DNA from: Podochytrium sp. JEL0797
Lineage: Eukaryota > Chytridiomycota > Chytridiomycetes > Chytridiales > Chytriomycetaceae
Length of the DNA: 28,477 nucleotides
NCBI GenBank assembly: GCA_027596195.1
Contig: JADGJG010000241.1
Coordinates: 1 to 28,477 of the forward strand
Direction of reading: 5' to 3'
Under the pieces are notes generated by a model. It saw only the letters and a program-made list of their open reading frames with translations. It did not search any database and had not been told where the DNA came from. The translations under genes and the position numbers were made by a program. Within the stretch, counting starts at the first letter, position 1. Each line of letters opens with the position of its first letter. This document shows positions 9,716 to 24,700 of the stretch, piece by piece.

Positions 9716-12700
9716 TCAAGCTGCAACCATCGCAATACTCTGCTGAACCGCCATTTGAGCCAAGTTTCCAGTCTTGACGGTCATCTCGGCAACGAACAGC
9801 ACATCCTTTCTATCGCTATTCAAGTACACCGGCACACCCAACTGAACAGGAGTCGCCTGCCCACCGCGACCGGGACTCATAACTGCCCTCGTTGGTTCCC
9901 CACCACTCGAATCAATCTTGCGCTTCCACTCTAGCGTCATCTTGTCAAGCCTCGTTGACACTTGAGCAGACAAGCCGAATCCATTCGCCTCCGAATATTC
10001 CCCACCTTCGATGCGAACACCCGTCAACCCGAATCCAATCGCAGAACCGTCTGATCCTTCACCAACAACCACCACCAATTTTAACTCCTCCAAAGACCAC
10101 TTCTCGCGCTGCGCGACTTCCTGCATCGTGGCCGTGACATAAGCCTCCGGGGTGAACAGGCCTCCGAGCCAAACTGGCGTCTTGCTGAACTGAGAAGGAT
10201 CCGTGTTTGAAATCTGGGTCAGCTGTGCAAAACGGTTCGCAAGGTCTTGGACCCAGGACTCCAATGGCATCGAGGCCGGGGACTTGTGTTTCTTCCAGTG
10301 AGAAGGAACCGCTCCTAATTGACGGAAGAATTCCGGCATCAGCGTCATTTCTAGCGTCTCGAGCAGCAAAAAAACCCACCCTTTAGAATTGAGTCAACCA
10401 AAGCTCGCAAGTGATTCGTCTGCTTCAGCTTCCCGTCAATCAAATCCTGCAATCCAACGAGATCGTTGCGAACAGTTTTGAGCAAGGCGACTCCAGTTTG
10501 ATTTTCGCGTTCGAAGAACCGGTATAGCGGGTCTTTGGCCTTCGACGAGGAGGCTCCCTTCAGAGCAACGGGGATCGACTGGTTTCGACTGTTAGAAATA
10601 ATAATCCGGGTAAAGGAAGTGAGAGTGGTACTTACAGTTGGCAAAATACCCAACCATTCGTTCACGAGCTTTTGAATCCCACGCATCCAACTTGGCTGGA
10701 CTTGCTGCTTCGACGACTTTGCAGCAGCGTCTTTCATCACAGTTTCGTCATCGCTCGAAGAAACGTTCATTTTGCGAAGCTTGAGCAACATTTCCTTGCC
10801 TGGCACACGAAAATCAGTTTCGGAAACGCAAGCCAAACAACAAAAACAATTACACACCTTTCAACGCCATCAAAACCTTCTCAGCATTTGCAGGAAGTCC
10901 CAACCAAGTCGGCGGTTGCTGATCCGGCAAACGATTCACCCAATCCAACACCTTCTCCATCTTCGTCTCGTCCGGAATCAGCAGAGCAGAACCCTTGTCT
11001 CCTTCTGCACCTGCCACTGCAGCATTCACCAGAGCAAACTTGTGGTCATACGCCGCCGGACGGAACAACGAGTTCACAAACGAGTCCAACAACGACTGAT
11101 CGTGCACGTTGTCGATTTTACCACCGTACACCGTCTCCTTGATCAACGTTTTGATGGCGTTCCATGGAATCTTCTCAGGTGCAATATTCGAGCGCCCTGC
11201 GGCGACGTCGTCGATCCAGTTGTCGATAATCACCAGACACATTTCGTAGTCAGAATCGTTGAACTCGTAAATCTTGGTCCACCCCAGCGGAGCGTAGCGC
11301 AAGCGCTCTTGCACGACGGCGTGCAACCAAGCAATCAAGAAATACAAGCGGACGCGTTCGGCTGGACCCTTCGCCAATCGAGTCTTAGAGATTCCAGACA
11401 ACGTTTCTTGCAGGTTCGCTTTGATGCCGGGTGGAGGTTCAAACATGAGGGTACGAGAAAGTCTCAGCAAGTTGACGGGAACTGATGGGTTCGTTTCGGC
11501 GGTCAAGAAGAGTCGGAAGGACTTGTTGGCCTTGAGAGAGTGGAGACGCTTTTCGAGTTGACCCAACCAAGTCGGCGCCAAATGCACGTTTTTCAACAAC
11601 ACCCAGCTTCCGTCTCTCGTGGCCGCAGAAATGGCGTTCTCGGCTAGTTGGAAACCTTCCTGAGACCCCATCGCGACGGAAGTTAGCTTCACTGCGGATT
11701 CCGTGGCGAAATGCTCGACACGATTGCTCGCGTCGTATCCGGGAACCGAGCAGAACGCGAGCGGGGTGCTGAAGGAGACTTCGTCAAAGACGATGGAGTT
11801 GAGGTTCAGATCTTGGTGAAGAGACGATCCAAACGCGGCTTCAGTAAGAATACTCGAGGTGGCAACGAGGCGGTCTGGGCGGAACAGCTTGACAACAATC
11901 AGCTTACGCAAGGCCTTGACAACCAGTGCTGCAGTGAACACGCAATTAGTCTTGAACGATATCGAAAACAAAAAACAAAACAAACATTGGTTCGAATCCG
12001 CCCAACACTCGGGAATAAACTCCTCCGCATTCTTGTCCGCGAGAAACGTCGTCCACTGCGGTTCATTCGAAGCAACATGGTCCAACACACTCTTGAACGC
12101 AGGCAACGCAGTAAGATTTTGAGCTTTCTGGGCCAAATCGTCGCCGAGAACGGCAACAACCTTGGTCGGGATCGCAGATTTTCCCTTCACGGCGCGTTCA
12201 CCACCAGAGAGGAAAAAGTCGTACTCGTCCTCGTCGATCTGGTCAGGCGAATTCTTGACCTTGATCTGAGAGAGAAGAACGCTGAAGATGACTTGGTCGT
12301 CGTGGAGCAACGCCTTTGCAGCCCGAGTGTACGAAACAGTGAAAAGGTCCTTGACAATAATCGACAAGCGGTGGTTGTAGTCGGCAACGCCCTGAAGAGC
12401 TGGATTGCTGTGAAGCACAAACAGGAAGATTTGGTTGAAGAAGTCCAACGAAAACTGATAGAAGTAGTGGAGCTGGCTCAGCTGCTCGAGAGCAAAGAAG
12501 ATGGAGCTGCACGACTGGGCCAACGGAGTGTATGTGGCAGTGACCTCCTCGACTTCTTGAAGAATGATGTCAGTGTCCTCAACCTTCTTGGTGATTTCCG
12601 CCGCCTCCTGCTTGAGCGTCTCGAGAGTCGCCATGATGTTGTCGTCGTCTAGGATGTTGCCTCGAGACTCGTTCAAGGATTGCAAGAGGAGCTTTTCCAA

Positions 12701-15700
12701 GTGGCGCAAACGCAACTGGAATTCACCTCTCGCCTTGACCAGATCCGTGCGCTTCTTGTCTGTGTCAGGCCGCTCGGCTTTCAACACCTGATGCAAGCAC
12801 TGGCTCTGCAAGCTTCCACGAGTCACGGTAAAGTTGACGAACGTAACACGACTGCAGATGTCTGGCGAGAAGTTCACAGACGGGTCGCGCGTCGCGAGGA
12901 AGAGTCGGAAGGAAGGGCTGAAGTCAATCTCCTGACCGCCGAGCCGGATGAGCATTCGACCACCCGCGCGACGAATCTCCTTGTTCAGAACCGAGTTGAG
13001 AATCGGATCGAGATTCTCGACATCCTGCACCAAAAGAACGTTTCCGAACCGCAGCGCACTCTCCAACACTTTGAGGAACGAGTCGTCCAAGAAGCTCGTC
13101 ACAGTCAGCTTTCGGTCTCGGAACGAGTTCTTCAAGAATGAAATGGCTTGACCGGCGGGGTCGATAATCAACGGATAGCGGTTGAAGCGGTTCAGCATGA
13201 TGGCATTCTCAGTGCACAGATCGTCGGTTGGCAAAGAGCGTTCTTGCCAAAGGGCGCGTTCGTCTGCGTTCGACTGCAATAGAAAAAACGATGAGAAACA
13301 ACCTTTGAAGGACGAGAAAGCAAAGTACGAGCACTTACAAGATACTCGGCAACCGACAAACTCGACTTGGTGTGGATTCCAGAATCCGTGAGATGAGAAG
13401 ACCACATGCGGAGCAGCAGTTCGCGGTACTGTTGGTCAAAGTAACCGCCATACGCCATGAAGGCGGAAGACAGCAACACGTCCCCAACAATCGTGCTCAT
13501 TTCGACTTCGAACGTCTGGCTCGATTCGCTCCAACGCTCGTTCTCGGACGACAGGTTTTCCAATAATGCCAGCGAGCGGTCGACGCGCGACTTGACCGTC
13601 TCCATCTCCGTCTTCAACGCTTGGGTCTCGCTGATCAAAACGGCGTATTCGTCCTTGTAGGCGGTGATGTTTTTCTCGAGCTCGAGGATGGAGGCCTCCG
13701 TTTCCGCAGCCTTCTCCTTGCTCTTGGCAGAACTGTCTTCGAGCTGTTGAACTTCGGCACGGAGCGGTCCAACGCGGTCGAGGATACTGGCAAACTTGAC
13801 CTGAGCAATGACCCACTGGACCAGCGGACCACACGCTTTGGAAGCATGATTCACAGTCTCAAAAGTGAAGTTGGGATTGCTGAGGTAGTTCTTGTTGATC
13901 TCATCGCGGATGCGTTTCGTCATCTTGTTGGTGTCATAGTTGACGATGCTCGAAATGAAGTCGTCCTTCCGGAGAACCGCCTGGACCGACTTCCACGACT
14001 CGATCTTGTTGCCCAACAAAATGCAAACAGACTCCATCGCCAACTTGACCGTCTCCGGCGGGTTCCCCATCGACCTCACTTCGGTAAGGTGCTGCTTCTT
14101 GATGCTGCTGACAGACTTTTGTGCCTCCAAAACGGCAGGTTCGGCATCCGCCAGGTCCAACTTGACAACGGCACTACGCTCTTCAATGAGAATCGACTGC
14201 TTGGCAATCTCCTCCTGCATTCTCAACGCGATCGTCTTTTGCTGCTCCGCCTCCTGCTGCCCAGTCACCATCTTCTTGAGTTTCTCGTTGGCCAAAAAGT
14301 TCTTGTTCTCGAGTTCTGTCTTCTTGATGGCCAGCGACACCCGCAACTCCTCCACCTTCAACACCGTGTCTTTCATCTTGTCGAGCCCAACGTTGATGTG
14401 CTTCTGCTGCTCCTCCAAATCGCTGCGCTTCTCTCCGTACAGTTTGACGTAGTGGTTGATAAAGTCCAAGTAATGGCGGGGGGTCACGTGGTTGTATCGC
14501 CCTTGGCTGCGCGAAAGCTTGCCGTTGACCTCATGAAGTGACTTGTGAACAAACACAAACGCGTTCATAACGGCACTGCGATACGAGAGCGGCATGGGAA
14601 GCTCTTGGTAAACGACGGGGAAAGTCGACGGCGGGGCGTAGGCGGGGTCGTCCAAGTCCAGCGTGTTCGTGAACTCGGCACCAACTTGGTAGAATGCCTG
14701 GTCCGACCAGTCCCCAAACCAATCCAAAACACAACGGTTGAACAAGGCGGGACTCGTGGCGGCGCGAGAGGACAGCCCTCCCTCCGGCGGGTTCATCGTG
14801 AAGACAATGTGGAGATTTCGCATGACTTGGAGAGTAAACCACTTGTAGAGTTCATCGGCCGAATCGATAACGGTTCCTTCCCGAAGGGCTCCTTCACGAC
14901 AGGCTGGACGCGCACACATCAAAAATATCAGAAACTCGCTCAAACAAGGAAGCAGAAAACGCACCAGTCATCAACGCAGTGTGCTCGTCACCCTCAAACA
15001 GACCGGGGACCTCGGCATTCGCAAGAAGCGTGTTCATGCGCTCCAAGAAGGCGGAATCCATGACATTCGACTCGTCCATAATGAAACAAATCTTCTCGCC
15101 CTTGCACCCAGCGCGACGAAGAACCGTACGCAGGTCGTCGTCAAAGTCCTCGGCAGAGTACTTGTTGTGAACTTTGATTTGGAACACACTGAGACCGTTC
15201 ATCCACGCGACAAATCGAGACAAGGTCGTCTAAGCCATCCCGCGTTAGTTTGCAAAATATTTTCAATCAAACACATTGTGATTCGTACCTTTCCACTTCC
15301 ACTGACCCCAATCAACAACAAGTGGCCCTGCATCTGCTTGAAGACACGGTCGATACGCAAAACGTGGTCCAACACGTCGTTGAACAACACCAAAGGCACA
15401 TCGAGCTCCTCCTCGTAAAAGACCTTCAAACGCGCCTTCACAAAGTCTCTGAGCTCGTCGCGCTGCACCAACTGATAATTTTTCGTGATCCAGTTGGAGA
15501 ACAGAATGGGGCGCTGGAGAGTTGTTCCGACATCGACGTTCGGGAAGTGCCTCGCAGCCACCTCGTCAATCTTGGTATCCGTCCAAAGTCGCTCCTCGTC
15601 GTTGACAAGTCGATCGCTGAACAGACGAAGACCCTCGTGCGCCCAGATGCGAAGCAAATCCTCCGCACCGACAGATTCGGAAGATTTCAATGCGTTAAAG

Positions 15701-18700
15701 ATACCGCGAATCCAGCGAGTGAGCTCACGCGGCGAATAAACGTAGTGGGCTTGAATATCGGCAGTGAACCGCTTCTGAGACAGCAAAAAGAACTCGACCA
15801 TGGCTCCAGTAAGGGCGTCCGAGTATCCACGCAAATTGGGGGTCAGCTTCAGAGTGGCGCGACAGAACGTGTTGTAAATTTGGTTCAACGAGATTTCGCC
15901 TGGGTAATCCACCATGATCAGCGGAGCGTGGCACAGGAAACGGTGACTCAAGGGAACACGCCCGGGGTCGGTGGGCGGGTTGCACGCGCCGACGAATTGG
16001 ATGCGCTCGAGCTTGACCCAGACTTTGTCACTTGTACGCCAATAGCCTCCGTGTTGAACAAGCTGACGCAAGAAGGAAATGACGCGTTGGGTTCCGTATT
16101 TGTCTGAGAGAGAGTAGAAAACACCGCGTGCGTAGGTAAGCAACAGAAAAGACTTTTCGAAGGTCAAAACACAATACCGGCGGCAGGAAGGTTAATTTCG
16201 TCACAGAACAAGACGAGCCACCTCCCAATCGTCTGAGGGGCCAACACCACGCCATTTGGAGTTTTGCGGTATTCGCAATGCTGCTCGAACGTCTTGATGA
16301 TCAGCTCGGGTGTCGTCGCACTCGAGAAGTTGAGGCCAACGACCTCCATGGCTGGAAGCTTGCGGAGCGCAGAGAACAGCGTCATGGTCTGCGGCGGAAT
16401 TCGAGGTTAACCATTTGAAGAATAATTCCAACTATAACAAGATCACTCGCCTTTCCAGAGCCAGGAGGACCGCAAAGAAGCAAAGGCTTGTGCTCAGACA
16501 ACCACGAATACAAAACTTCCTCGTGGCGAATCGTGTCGACAGTCGGGATCACTACATCGGCAGAAGACACGTTGTGGCTTTCGATTTCAATCGTCGGAAC
16601 CCTGTTGTGCCATGGCACCCAATCTCCCGTGTTGATGTTGACGTCAAAGTCAATCAGGCTCGTGTTTTGAGTAGGCATCTCAATCGAGGTCAAACTCCGG
16701 AGGAACTCGCCCATCTTGGATCTCAGCTCGAGCTTGCAATCTCCCGCAAAACTCCACACAACAGCCAACAACAGCCGTTTCGACACGTACTTTTCGAGCA
16801 AATCTTGAGCCATCGGGAAGTCGGAATGAGAAGAGTTGTAGTCGAGAACGTTCATGACGGTCTTGTTGATGAGAGAGAACAGCGTGTTCAGCACGCGCAG
16901 GCGGGTAAAGTCCATGATGTGTTCCAAGGTCTCGGCGTGCTCAAGAGCACGTTCGACGAAACCGCTGTCTCTGAAGTGAGTCTGAATGGTATCCGCGACG
17001 CGACGCTGGGTCGCAACACCCTCCGAGACCTCCCCATCCTCCTCCTCCTCCAAATCTTTCACATCGGCAGAAAGCACCTCGCCGTCCTCCAAACTGACGT
17101 TCTTCAAACGCTCAAAGTAGTGGCTGAAAATCATGGGCAGCGAAATGACATCCTCGCTGAACCAGACCATCCCGCAACGCGAGACAGTGGCCAAAGTCGC
17201 GTACTTCAAAGTCTCGACTTCGAACATGATGCGAACGTTCCTGGGAAGCGCTAGACGCTCGCCGTTGGGAAGCGTCAGGAGCTTATTGTCGTCCAACACC
17301 GAGTTCAAGTTTTCAATCCACACTGCACAAAGAAACAAGTTTAGCACAGTGGCAAAAAACAAACCAAACAGTTCCAAAATTACCTGGATCAACGTCTCCA
17401 TCGAAAATAATCCAATGTCTCTTGGTGTTCTCGCCGCGAACGTTGTCAACAATCTTGCGGAGGACGTGGGTGAAGAGGCCGTCCGTCCATTCACGCGTCG
17501 TGGCGTCAAGAGTTCCATAAAGATCCTCCTTCGAAATCGCCTTGGGGTCAATCAGGTACTCAACACCCTCAACGCCTTCAACCATCTCCAGCGCTTCCAG
17601 CAGAACTCTCCAAGCCGTGGACTTTCCAGAGCCTGCAAAAAAAGAAGCACATCAGCGACCCCGGACAGAAATCGAATCGCGACCCAAAAGGACGGCAAAT
17701 ACGCACCACTCGGACCAACCATCATCAGACCATGATGAATATTCTGAATCTGGTACAGCTGAATCACCTTGTCCATCCAAACCTCCCCAGCCACCAGCTT
17801 CTTCTTCTTGCACACCTTCTTGATGGCGTCCTTGAGCTTCTCCAAATCAACCGGCACGTAGTCAATTCCAGGGAACACATCGGAAACGAGGCTGTGCAAC
17901 AACGGCACGTCCTCAGCCACGAGCTTCGGGGCAACCGTTTCACGCACACTCTGGATAATAATCTCTTGCTCCGCGGTTTCACTCGAGATACTGTTCAGTT
18001 CAGCTTGCGCCTTGGCACTCACGGCGGCGTCCTCGCTCGCAAGATTCTCACGGAGCGCGTTGAGTCGGTCACGCTTGAGGTTACCGGCGCTGACCAACAC
18101 ACTCTTCAACGAACGAAGACCAAAGTCGTAATGGGCCTGGGACGACAGCTGCTCGGCACAGAGCTTGAAGAGGGGAACGACTTTGGACGCAAGGACTTCG
18201 GCAGTTTTGAACCCTTGCGAGAACAGCATCACTTGAGCAATCAGCTCGCGATCGGGGTGGGTCATGGCGATACTGCGGAACAGCTTTTTCAAGTTGTCTG
18301 GCAAGTTGGAACGACCAGCGTAACCGGGATTCATAGTCTGTTTTTAGTTGGTTAACGCGACGGTAACAGAACACTTTCGAGCTCTCTGCTGCACTCACGA
18401 TAAAGATACCCGTATTGGGGTTCACTTTGACGAGTTTGTTGACAACTTCAACTTCAGATCCGTCCTTGAGTCCCAGCTGAATCGTTTGAACCTGCTGCGA
18501 CACAGCCGACAAAATTCTCTCTTCGAGACGATTGAACTGGATTGATTCTGTTCAGCAAACAAAACAAGCCAATCGAATCGATAACTCATACCTCGTCAAA
18601 GCAACCCCACGCTCCGACTTGAGAAAGTCCAATGAAGATTCTACCCATGGCTTGGAAATCAAACGTTTCGTCACAACAAAACACGAGGCAGAATCGCCCC

Positions 18701-21700
18701 AACTGGACAGCCAGCGCCTTCACACTTTCCGTCTTGCCAGTTCCGGCAGGCCTGTGAAAATCAAAACAAATCAGGGAATATCCACCGCGCGCGTACGAAA
18801 ATAAAAATCAACTCACCCAAACGGGCTTCCTCCGAGTCGACTCGCCAAGGCCTGCGTCATGGTCAAGTAACATCGATCCGTCAACGGCGTCTGCACGAGT
18901 CTGTCCGGGATCCCGAGATACTCGAACCCGTAAAAGAAAGTCGCGTCCGCCATCTTGATGAGCAACGACTCGAGCGGCTTGTCCACGTTGGGCGTCAAAT
19001 AAAACCGCATGTGGTACAGCCAGTTGAAATCCTTCTTGTTCTTGAGCCCCGTCTTGGCCAAGTCGCGCAACACATCGCGCTGGTGCACCAACTCGGTGAT
19101 GAGGTGCTCGCATTTGCGGCGGCGGATCGGGGGCAAGTCCGACAAGACCATGTCGGCGAGAATCGAAAGTCCGCGGTCCACGAGCGTGAGAGCGTGGTCC
19201 AAATCTCCACCATTGTCCATCGACTCCTCCGCAGAAGTGGTCCAAACAATCTGCGCCGACAACACAATCAGCTGCGCCGGGTACTTTTCGAGCCACGCCA
19301 TGAAAGATTCGGCCGACAACTCGCTCTGGTAGTAGAATCCGTTCAAGGCACCAACAGCCTCTGTGAGCCACACCGCCAACGAAACCTTCATCTCGTTTTC
19401 CAACAGCGTCAACCACTCGTTGATCTTCGGGTTCTCCTTGATGGAAACGTGCTTCTTGAGGGGCACCACCTCGCCCTCGTGCGAAGCAATCGCTTCAATC
19501 ACAGACTCGTCCTCCGACATCTGAATGCTCGAAATACCCGGGAACATCTTCTTGAAATGCTTCTGGATGTGCGCAATCTCCTTGCTGTTGCCGATAATCT
19601 CCAACAAGTCCTCATCTCCCACAAAGTAGAACCGCGGGAACGCGCTTCTCTGACGTTCGAGGTACCTGTTTTGAGAATTTCAATTTACGATTAGATACAA
19701 TTGAGTACCAAAGCAACAAAAACAGCAGCACTCACTCTCCAAGAGCCTTCTGAATCTTGGCCAACTGCTCCAAAATACGCTCCATCGACTTGAGAATATT
19801 ATCGAGCGACAGCACCTTGAGCACAAACTGGTCCTTGGCCACCTTCTTCATCACCGACATGAACTCCGCATTGATGTTTTGGAACTTCATGCTCTCCAAC
19901 GGAAGCAACTGTCCAATGTCGGCGTTCCCGTTGAAAATACCCTCCAAGTACACCCACTGCCGCTGCACATCCACCCACACATCAAACAACACATGAATCC
20001 GGTTCAACTTGTCCTCCCACGCATTCGCCTCCTCCTCAAACGCCTTGTAATAAGGCGAATGCTTCATGGCCGTCAACGAATTCAAATGCTCCGAACACTT
20101 GGCAAACAAATCATCCCACGCCTTGATCAACCGACACTTGTTTTGGTAATTCACGAGCTCCAACTCATAACTGCTCCAACACTCGCGCACTTGCTTCAAA
20201 AACTCTTCGAGCGCCATCTCGCCTTGCGCCTCCGCCACAATTTCACGAATCGCGCGGTCGTGTTTGGACAACGAGGCATCCCACAAGTGTCCCACCGTCA
20301 GGTCCGCCATTAGGAGGTGCTCGAGTCCGAGGATTTTGAGCAATGGTTTCCAGTGGCGTTCGCGGAGGGCTTCTGACTTCAACTCGGTCAAGATGGGCAT
20401 GCCCTTCAAGAGACTCTGGAGCAGTTCTTGGAGGTAGTCGAACGCGGCGTAGGAACGCATTTTGGACGGCAGTTCCTTGAGGTCCGAACCGAGCGTCTCG
20501 ATGCTTTGCTTGAGCTTGCGCGGCGCAACAGTCGACCACGTCGTGTCCTTGACCTCCCCGTACCCCTTCCAAACAGTCGCCAAAGCCAACCACACACTCT
20601 TCAAGTCCTTCAATTCTTCCATCACAGGTGCCAGTTTGTCACCAGAGAAGTGCTCCAAATCCAACGCCTCCTTGGCTCGGCGCAGCGTGTCGTTCTCGTC
20701 AATGAGGCGTTGCACGCGACCTTCAAAGATGCTGAGGGCGTTCGTGGCGTCCTCGTACCCAAGGTCGCCTTGGATGGGTTTGTTCTTGTCCCACTCCTGC
20801 ACAATGTCGGCCGTTTTCTTCTCGAGCGACTTGTCCTCGGCGACAATCTTAGTTTGGAATCCGGCTACAAACATGCCAAATCAGCACCGCAAATCCCAAA
20901 CACGAATGCAAAAGCAAAAAACTCTCACCAATCTGCTCCTGAATCGCCCCATTCTTCCTCTTCAAAATCTCATTAAACGAATTCCACTCTCCCTCCACAT
21001 TCTCCACATATAACCAATCCCCCGGGAACATGTACCGCTGCTTCTCCAACACCTTCTGACTCGCCTTGTACACCTCCATATCCTCCGTCCACGCAGCCAC
21101 CTTCTTCTTCAACTCCTGCACAGACGTAATAAACCCAACCGCTTCCTGCGTCGAACTTCCCTCCACACTCTGCTGCTCCAACTCGATCCGCGATTTCTGC
21201 AACCCTGTGTAAAACACTTTCATCCGGTCCCCGAGCTGCGCCCCGAATCGCGTCACAATCTCCTTTTGCCATTGATCGTACTTTTGGTTCACTTTGGCTT
21301 GCACTTGGTCGTAATCAATCACGAGGGACCCGAACGCTTTTTCTGTCTCGCTGTTGTCGAACGTGCCGCGCGCTTTTTTGACCTCGAGAACGAGTTGGTG
21401 CCATTGAGAAAGGTCCGTGCCGACGGCTTGGTAGATGGAGTCGGTTTCGAGGTCCCAGAGGGATTGGTATTGTAGCCATTTGGAAACGTAGGCAGACACG
21501 ACCAGCAGTTTTTGCTCAATTTGGTCGTAGACGGGCACAAGGGAGGTGGTGATGATGGATTTGAGCTGGTGTTTTTTTTGGGTTTTGGTGGGAGTGAGAA
21601 TTCGATCGGAAGTGGAGATCAAGACAAAGCAAAAACACAAGCCCCGACTCACCAGTCCTTCGTACGTCTCTTCTTCTGCATCCTCCTCCGCCTCGTCATA

Positions 21701-24700
21701 ACTTATTTCATAACTCGAGCTCTTGATGCGAGGCAAATCGCACACCACGCCTAACGCCAAACAAAAAACAAAAATCAACACCCCATTCAAACCAAACCAA
21801 AAAACAATAACACACCAATCCAATCATGAAACTGCGTCAACCAATTCACCCACGCATGCTCCAACGGCGGGTCCAAAAACATGACTTGGTTGCGCAACCG
21901 AATCTCGAGCACAAACGACTTGATTTGCGGCTTCACCTCCCCACCCGTCGTCGTCGCACTCGAGTCCTTCTTGTCAGATTCAGGCACTTTGCGTGCCGCG
22001 GGAGTGATCAACGTGCCGCGGCGACCGCGGAGCTTGCGCTGTCCGTCCGACATGACGGTCGTTTCGTTGGCTTGGTTCGAGAATTCATGCATCCACGCCT
22101 GAAGTGAAATCAATTTGTTTAGTCAATTTCGTGTTTGGTTTACGGCTGCCAAAGTTTGTCCGCAAAAAAAGACTACGATACCCGAACGGCGCCTTGCAAA
22201 CGGAACGTCAACGCCTGCTCAATCTTGACATTCAAATCGTGCGTCCACACTTCCAAGTTCGAAAAGGCGCCCAAATTGAGCGTATCGAGCTGAGTTTCGT
22301 AAACAGAAAAAAAAGCAGTCAGTCTGCTGTCGTACAAAACCGAAAACAACCCCCCGTCACAAAACAAAAAAGAAATATAATACCGCTTTCTGAATCCTCC
22401 CCAAACACTTTCCAAAATGCTCCTTCCCAAACGCACACGTGCGCAACTCCTCGACATTGACCGAAATTTCGTCGTAAATCTCAATCGCCGAGTTGACCTT
22501 GTCCTGAAAATTCGACACAATCTGCGCAAACGTGCGCACAAACGCAACGTGTCGGTTTTCTCCACCGCCGCCAGCAGCAGCAGAGCCACGACCAGGAGTG
22601 TCGGGTGCGCCGTTCGACATGAAGGGCCTAGCTTCGTACTACATCGTGGGAACAACACAATATTAGATACCGGTTTCCTCCCCCCTCGTCCAACCAATAA
22701 AAACTCCCCCACTTTACCGTATTCACAAAGTAATCCCACCGCAACTGCACCCCCTTCCCCACATGTGCCTGCACATCCTTCCGATACCCCGCCACCAACA
22801 CCCCCACACTCTCATGCGCATCCACCTTCTGCACAGTCTGCGAATAAATCCGCACAGTCTCGTTCAAACTGACCGCAAACGGATACACGCGTTTCGCATC
22901 CTTGGCCACATTCGCGACCGTGATGGGAACGCGGAATCCAAGCCACACGAGTTGACGCACTTCTTTGAAGAGCGCGATTACTTGGTGGTCAAAGTTGATT
23001 TTGAGTTGGAGTCCTGCTCCACCCCCGGTCGTGCCGTTCCGGGTGGCGCCGCTGGTGCCGCGGGAAACGTCGAAAATGCGGCCAGAGACAGTCAGGTCGC
23101 GTTTGTTGATTTCGGTGACCCAGGTGTCGAACATGAGTTTGGTGTCGAGTTTGCGCGTGAAGGAGGTGCTTTCGGTGTGCAGCTTTTGGCCTTCGGCGTA
23201 GTGGGCCCAGCTGTTTCAGAGGGAGGTGGGTTAATAACTTGGGGTCCGAATCGCAAAATATAAGGGGGAACCGCCGCAAAAACCAAAAGAAACTCAACTC
23301 CTTCCCCAAAATATCCTCCACTTTAGCCATATAAATCCCCAACTGCCTCTCAATCTGCTTCGCCCACACAATCGCCCCAGCCACCGGCGGCACATCCCTC
23401 ACAACACTCATGCGCGCCGCCTCCGAATTGCGATAATGCAACTTGAACTTGTCATGCAACGCATTGATATCCGCCTTCACACTCTCAATCAACTGCGTCT
23501 GATACTCCTGAATGGCCCCGCGAATCTTGGGATGCACAAACAGGTCGTTGAATTTCGAAAACACGCGAAACATTTCGTTGGCCGTCCGCGCGGCACCGAG
23601 TCGGTCCCGCAACCGCGCAATGATTTGGTTCTCGACCCGCGAAATGAGGTCATTGTATTGCGAGATGGCGTCGATCCAGAGCTGTTTGCCCTCCGGGGAT
23701 GTGTCGAGCACGTCGATTTGCTTCACGCATTCGTAGGCGGCCGTCACGTCTTGGATGGCGGATTCGTCCGAGGAGAGGAGATGGGTATCAGCGGCACCGG
23801 CACCCAAAGAACCCGACGCATCGTTCTTGCTCGGTTTCATCACCTTGACGATCGTGTTGTGCAGCTGCTCATGCTTGTACCGGAACGCGCGAATGAACCC
23901 AATCCGCTCCTTCACCTCCGCATGCGCGCTAAAGATTTTGATGGCCATAAACTGTTCGGATCGTTTGCGCGTTTGTTCCCTCGCCACGTTCGTAAACTCC
24001 TTGATGCTATCGTCCCACACGCGAAACACACCCTCACACCCAAACCGCACCGTCAAGTTCTCCTTGGCCACACGGTCCTTGGTCACCGTAACGGCATCCG
24101 GGTCCGACAAGAGCCGGATCCACTTTTCGAGTTCAAATTGCACCCCGCCTTTGGACGCGTCGAGGAACGATTGGACTCCGAGTCCTTTGCTCGCGGCGAC
24201 AGATACAGGCTCGAGATACAAGCCGCCCGTGACGCGGTCAAATTCGTCGTACGGCAACAGCATGAGGCGTCGGCCACCCACAAACTTGACCAACGCGTCG
24301 CAAAAGTCGCGCGAGATGGCCTCCACGAGTTTGAGCGCACGTTCGATGGGGTATGGACACACGCGCAGTTTCTTGTTCAGGTGGCCAAACACGAGGGTGA
24401 GTGCGTATCCGACGCGTTCAATGTCGGTGCTCGCGAGTAGTTCGTTGAGTGGAAAGTCTTTCATGAGCTGGTTGTATTTGTTGACCTTTTCGAGAGCCTC
24501 GTTGAGTCCCGTGTCGGCGCGGAAACTGACTGTGGCGTGGAAGCGCTTGGCGTGTTTGAGGACATCGAGGGTCAGCACGACTTGCTCGGCCTTGAGCTGG
24601 TCTTCAATGTGGGCCAGGGCGGCATCCATGTTGATCCAAAAGTTGATTTCCTGGCGCGCGGAGCCCGACAGCGGGTCCGGGTCGCGCGAGAGACGCGTGA

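Noticed and set aside
10315..10379. A 29-nt last dynein intron ending at 10351
   Set aside because: It is in phase but extremely short and inserts 12 residues not found in the family. The acceptor at 10315 gives a normal 65-nt intron and the conserved join.
22989..23298. Reading on without a splice after LGKE in the dynein tail
   Set aside because: The continuation loses all dynein similarity. A GTTGAG donor at 23298 and the acceptor at 23211 restore a frame that matches the dynein tail exactly.
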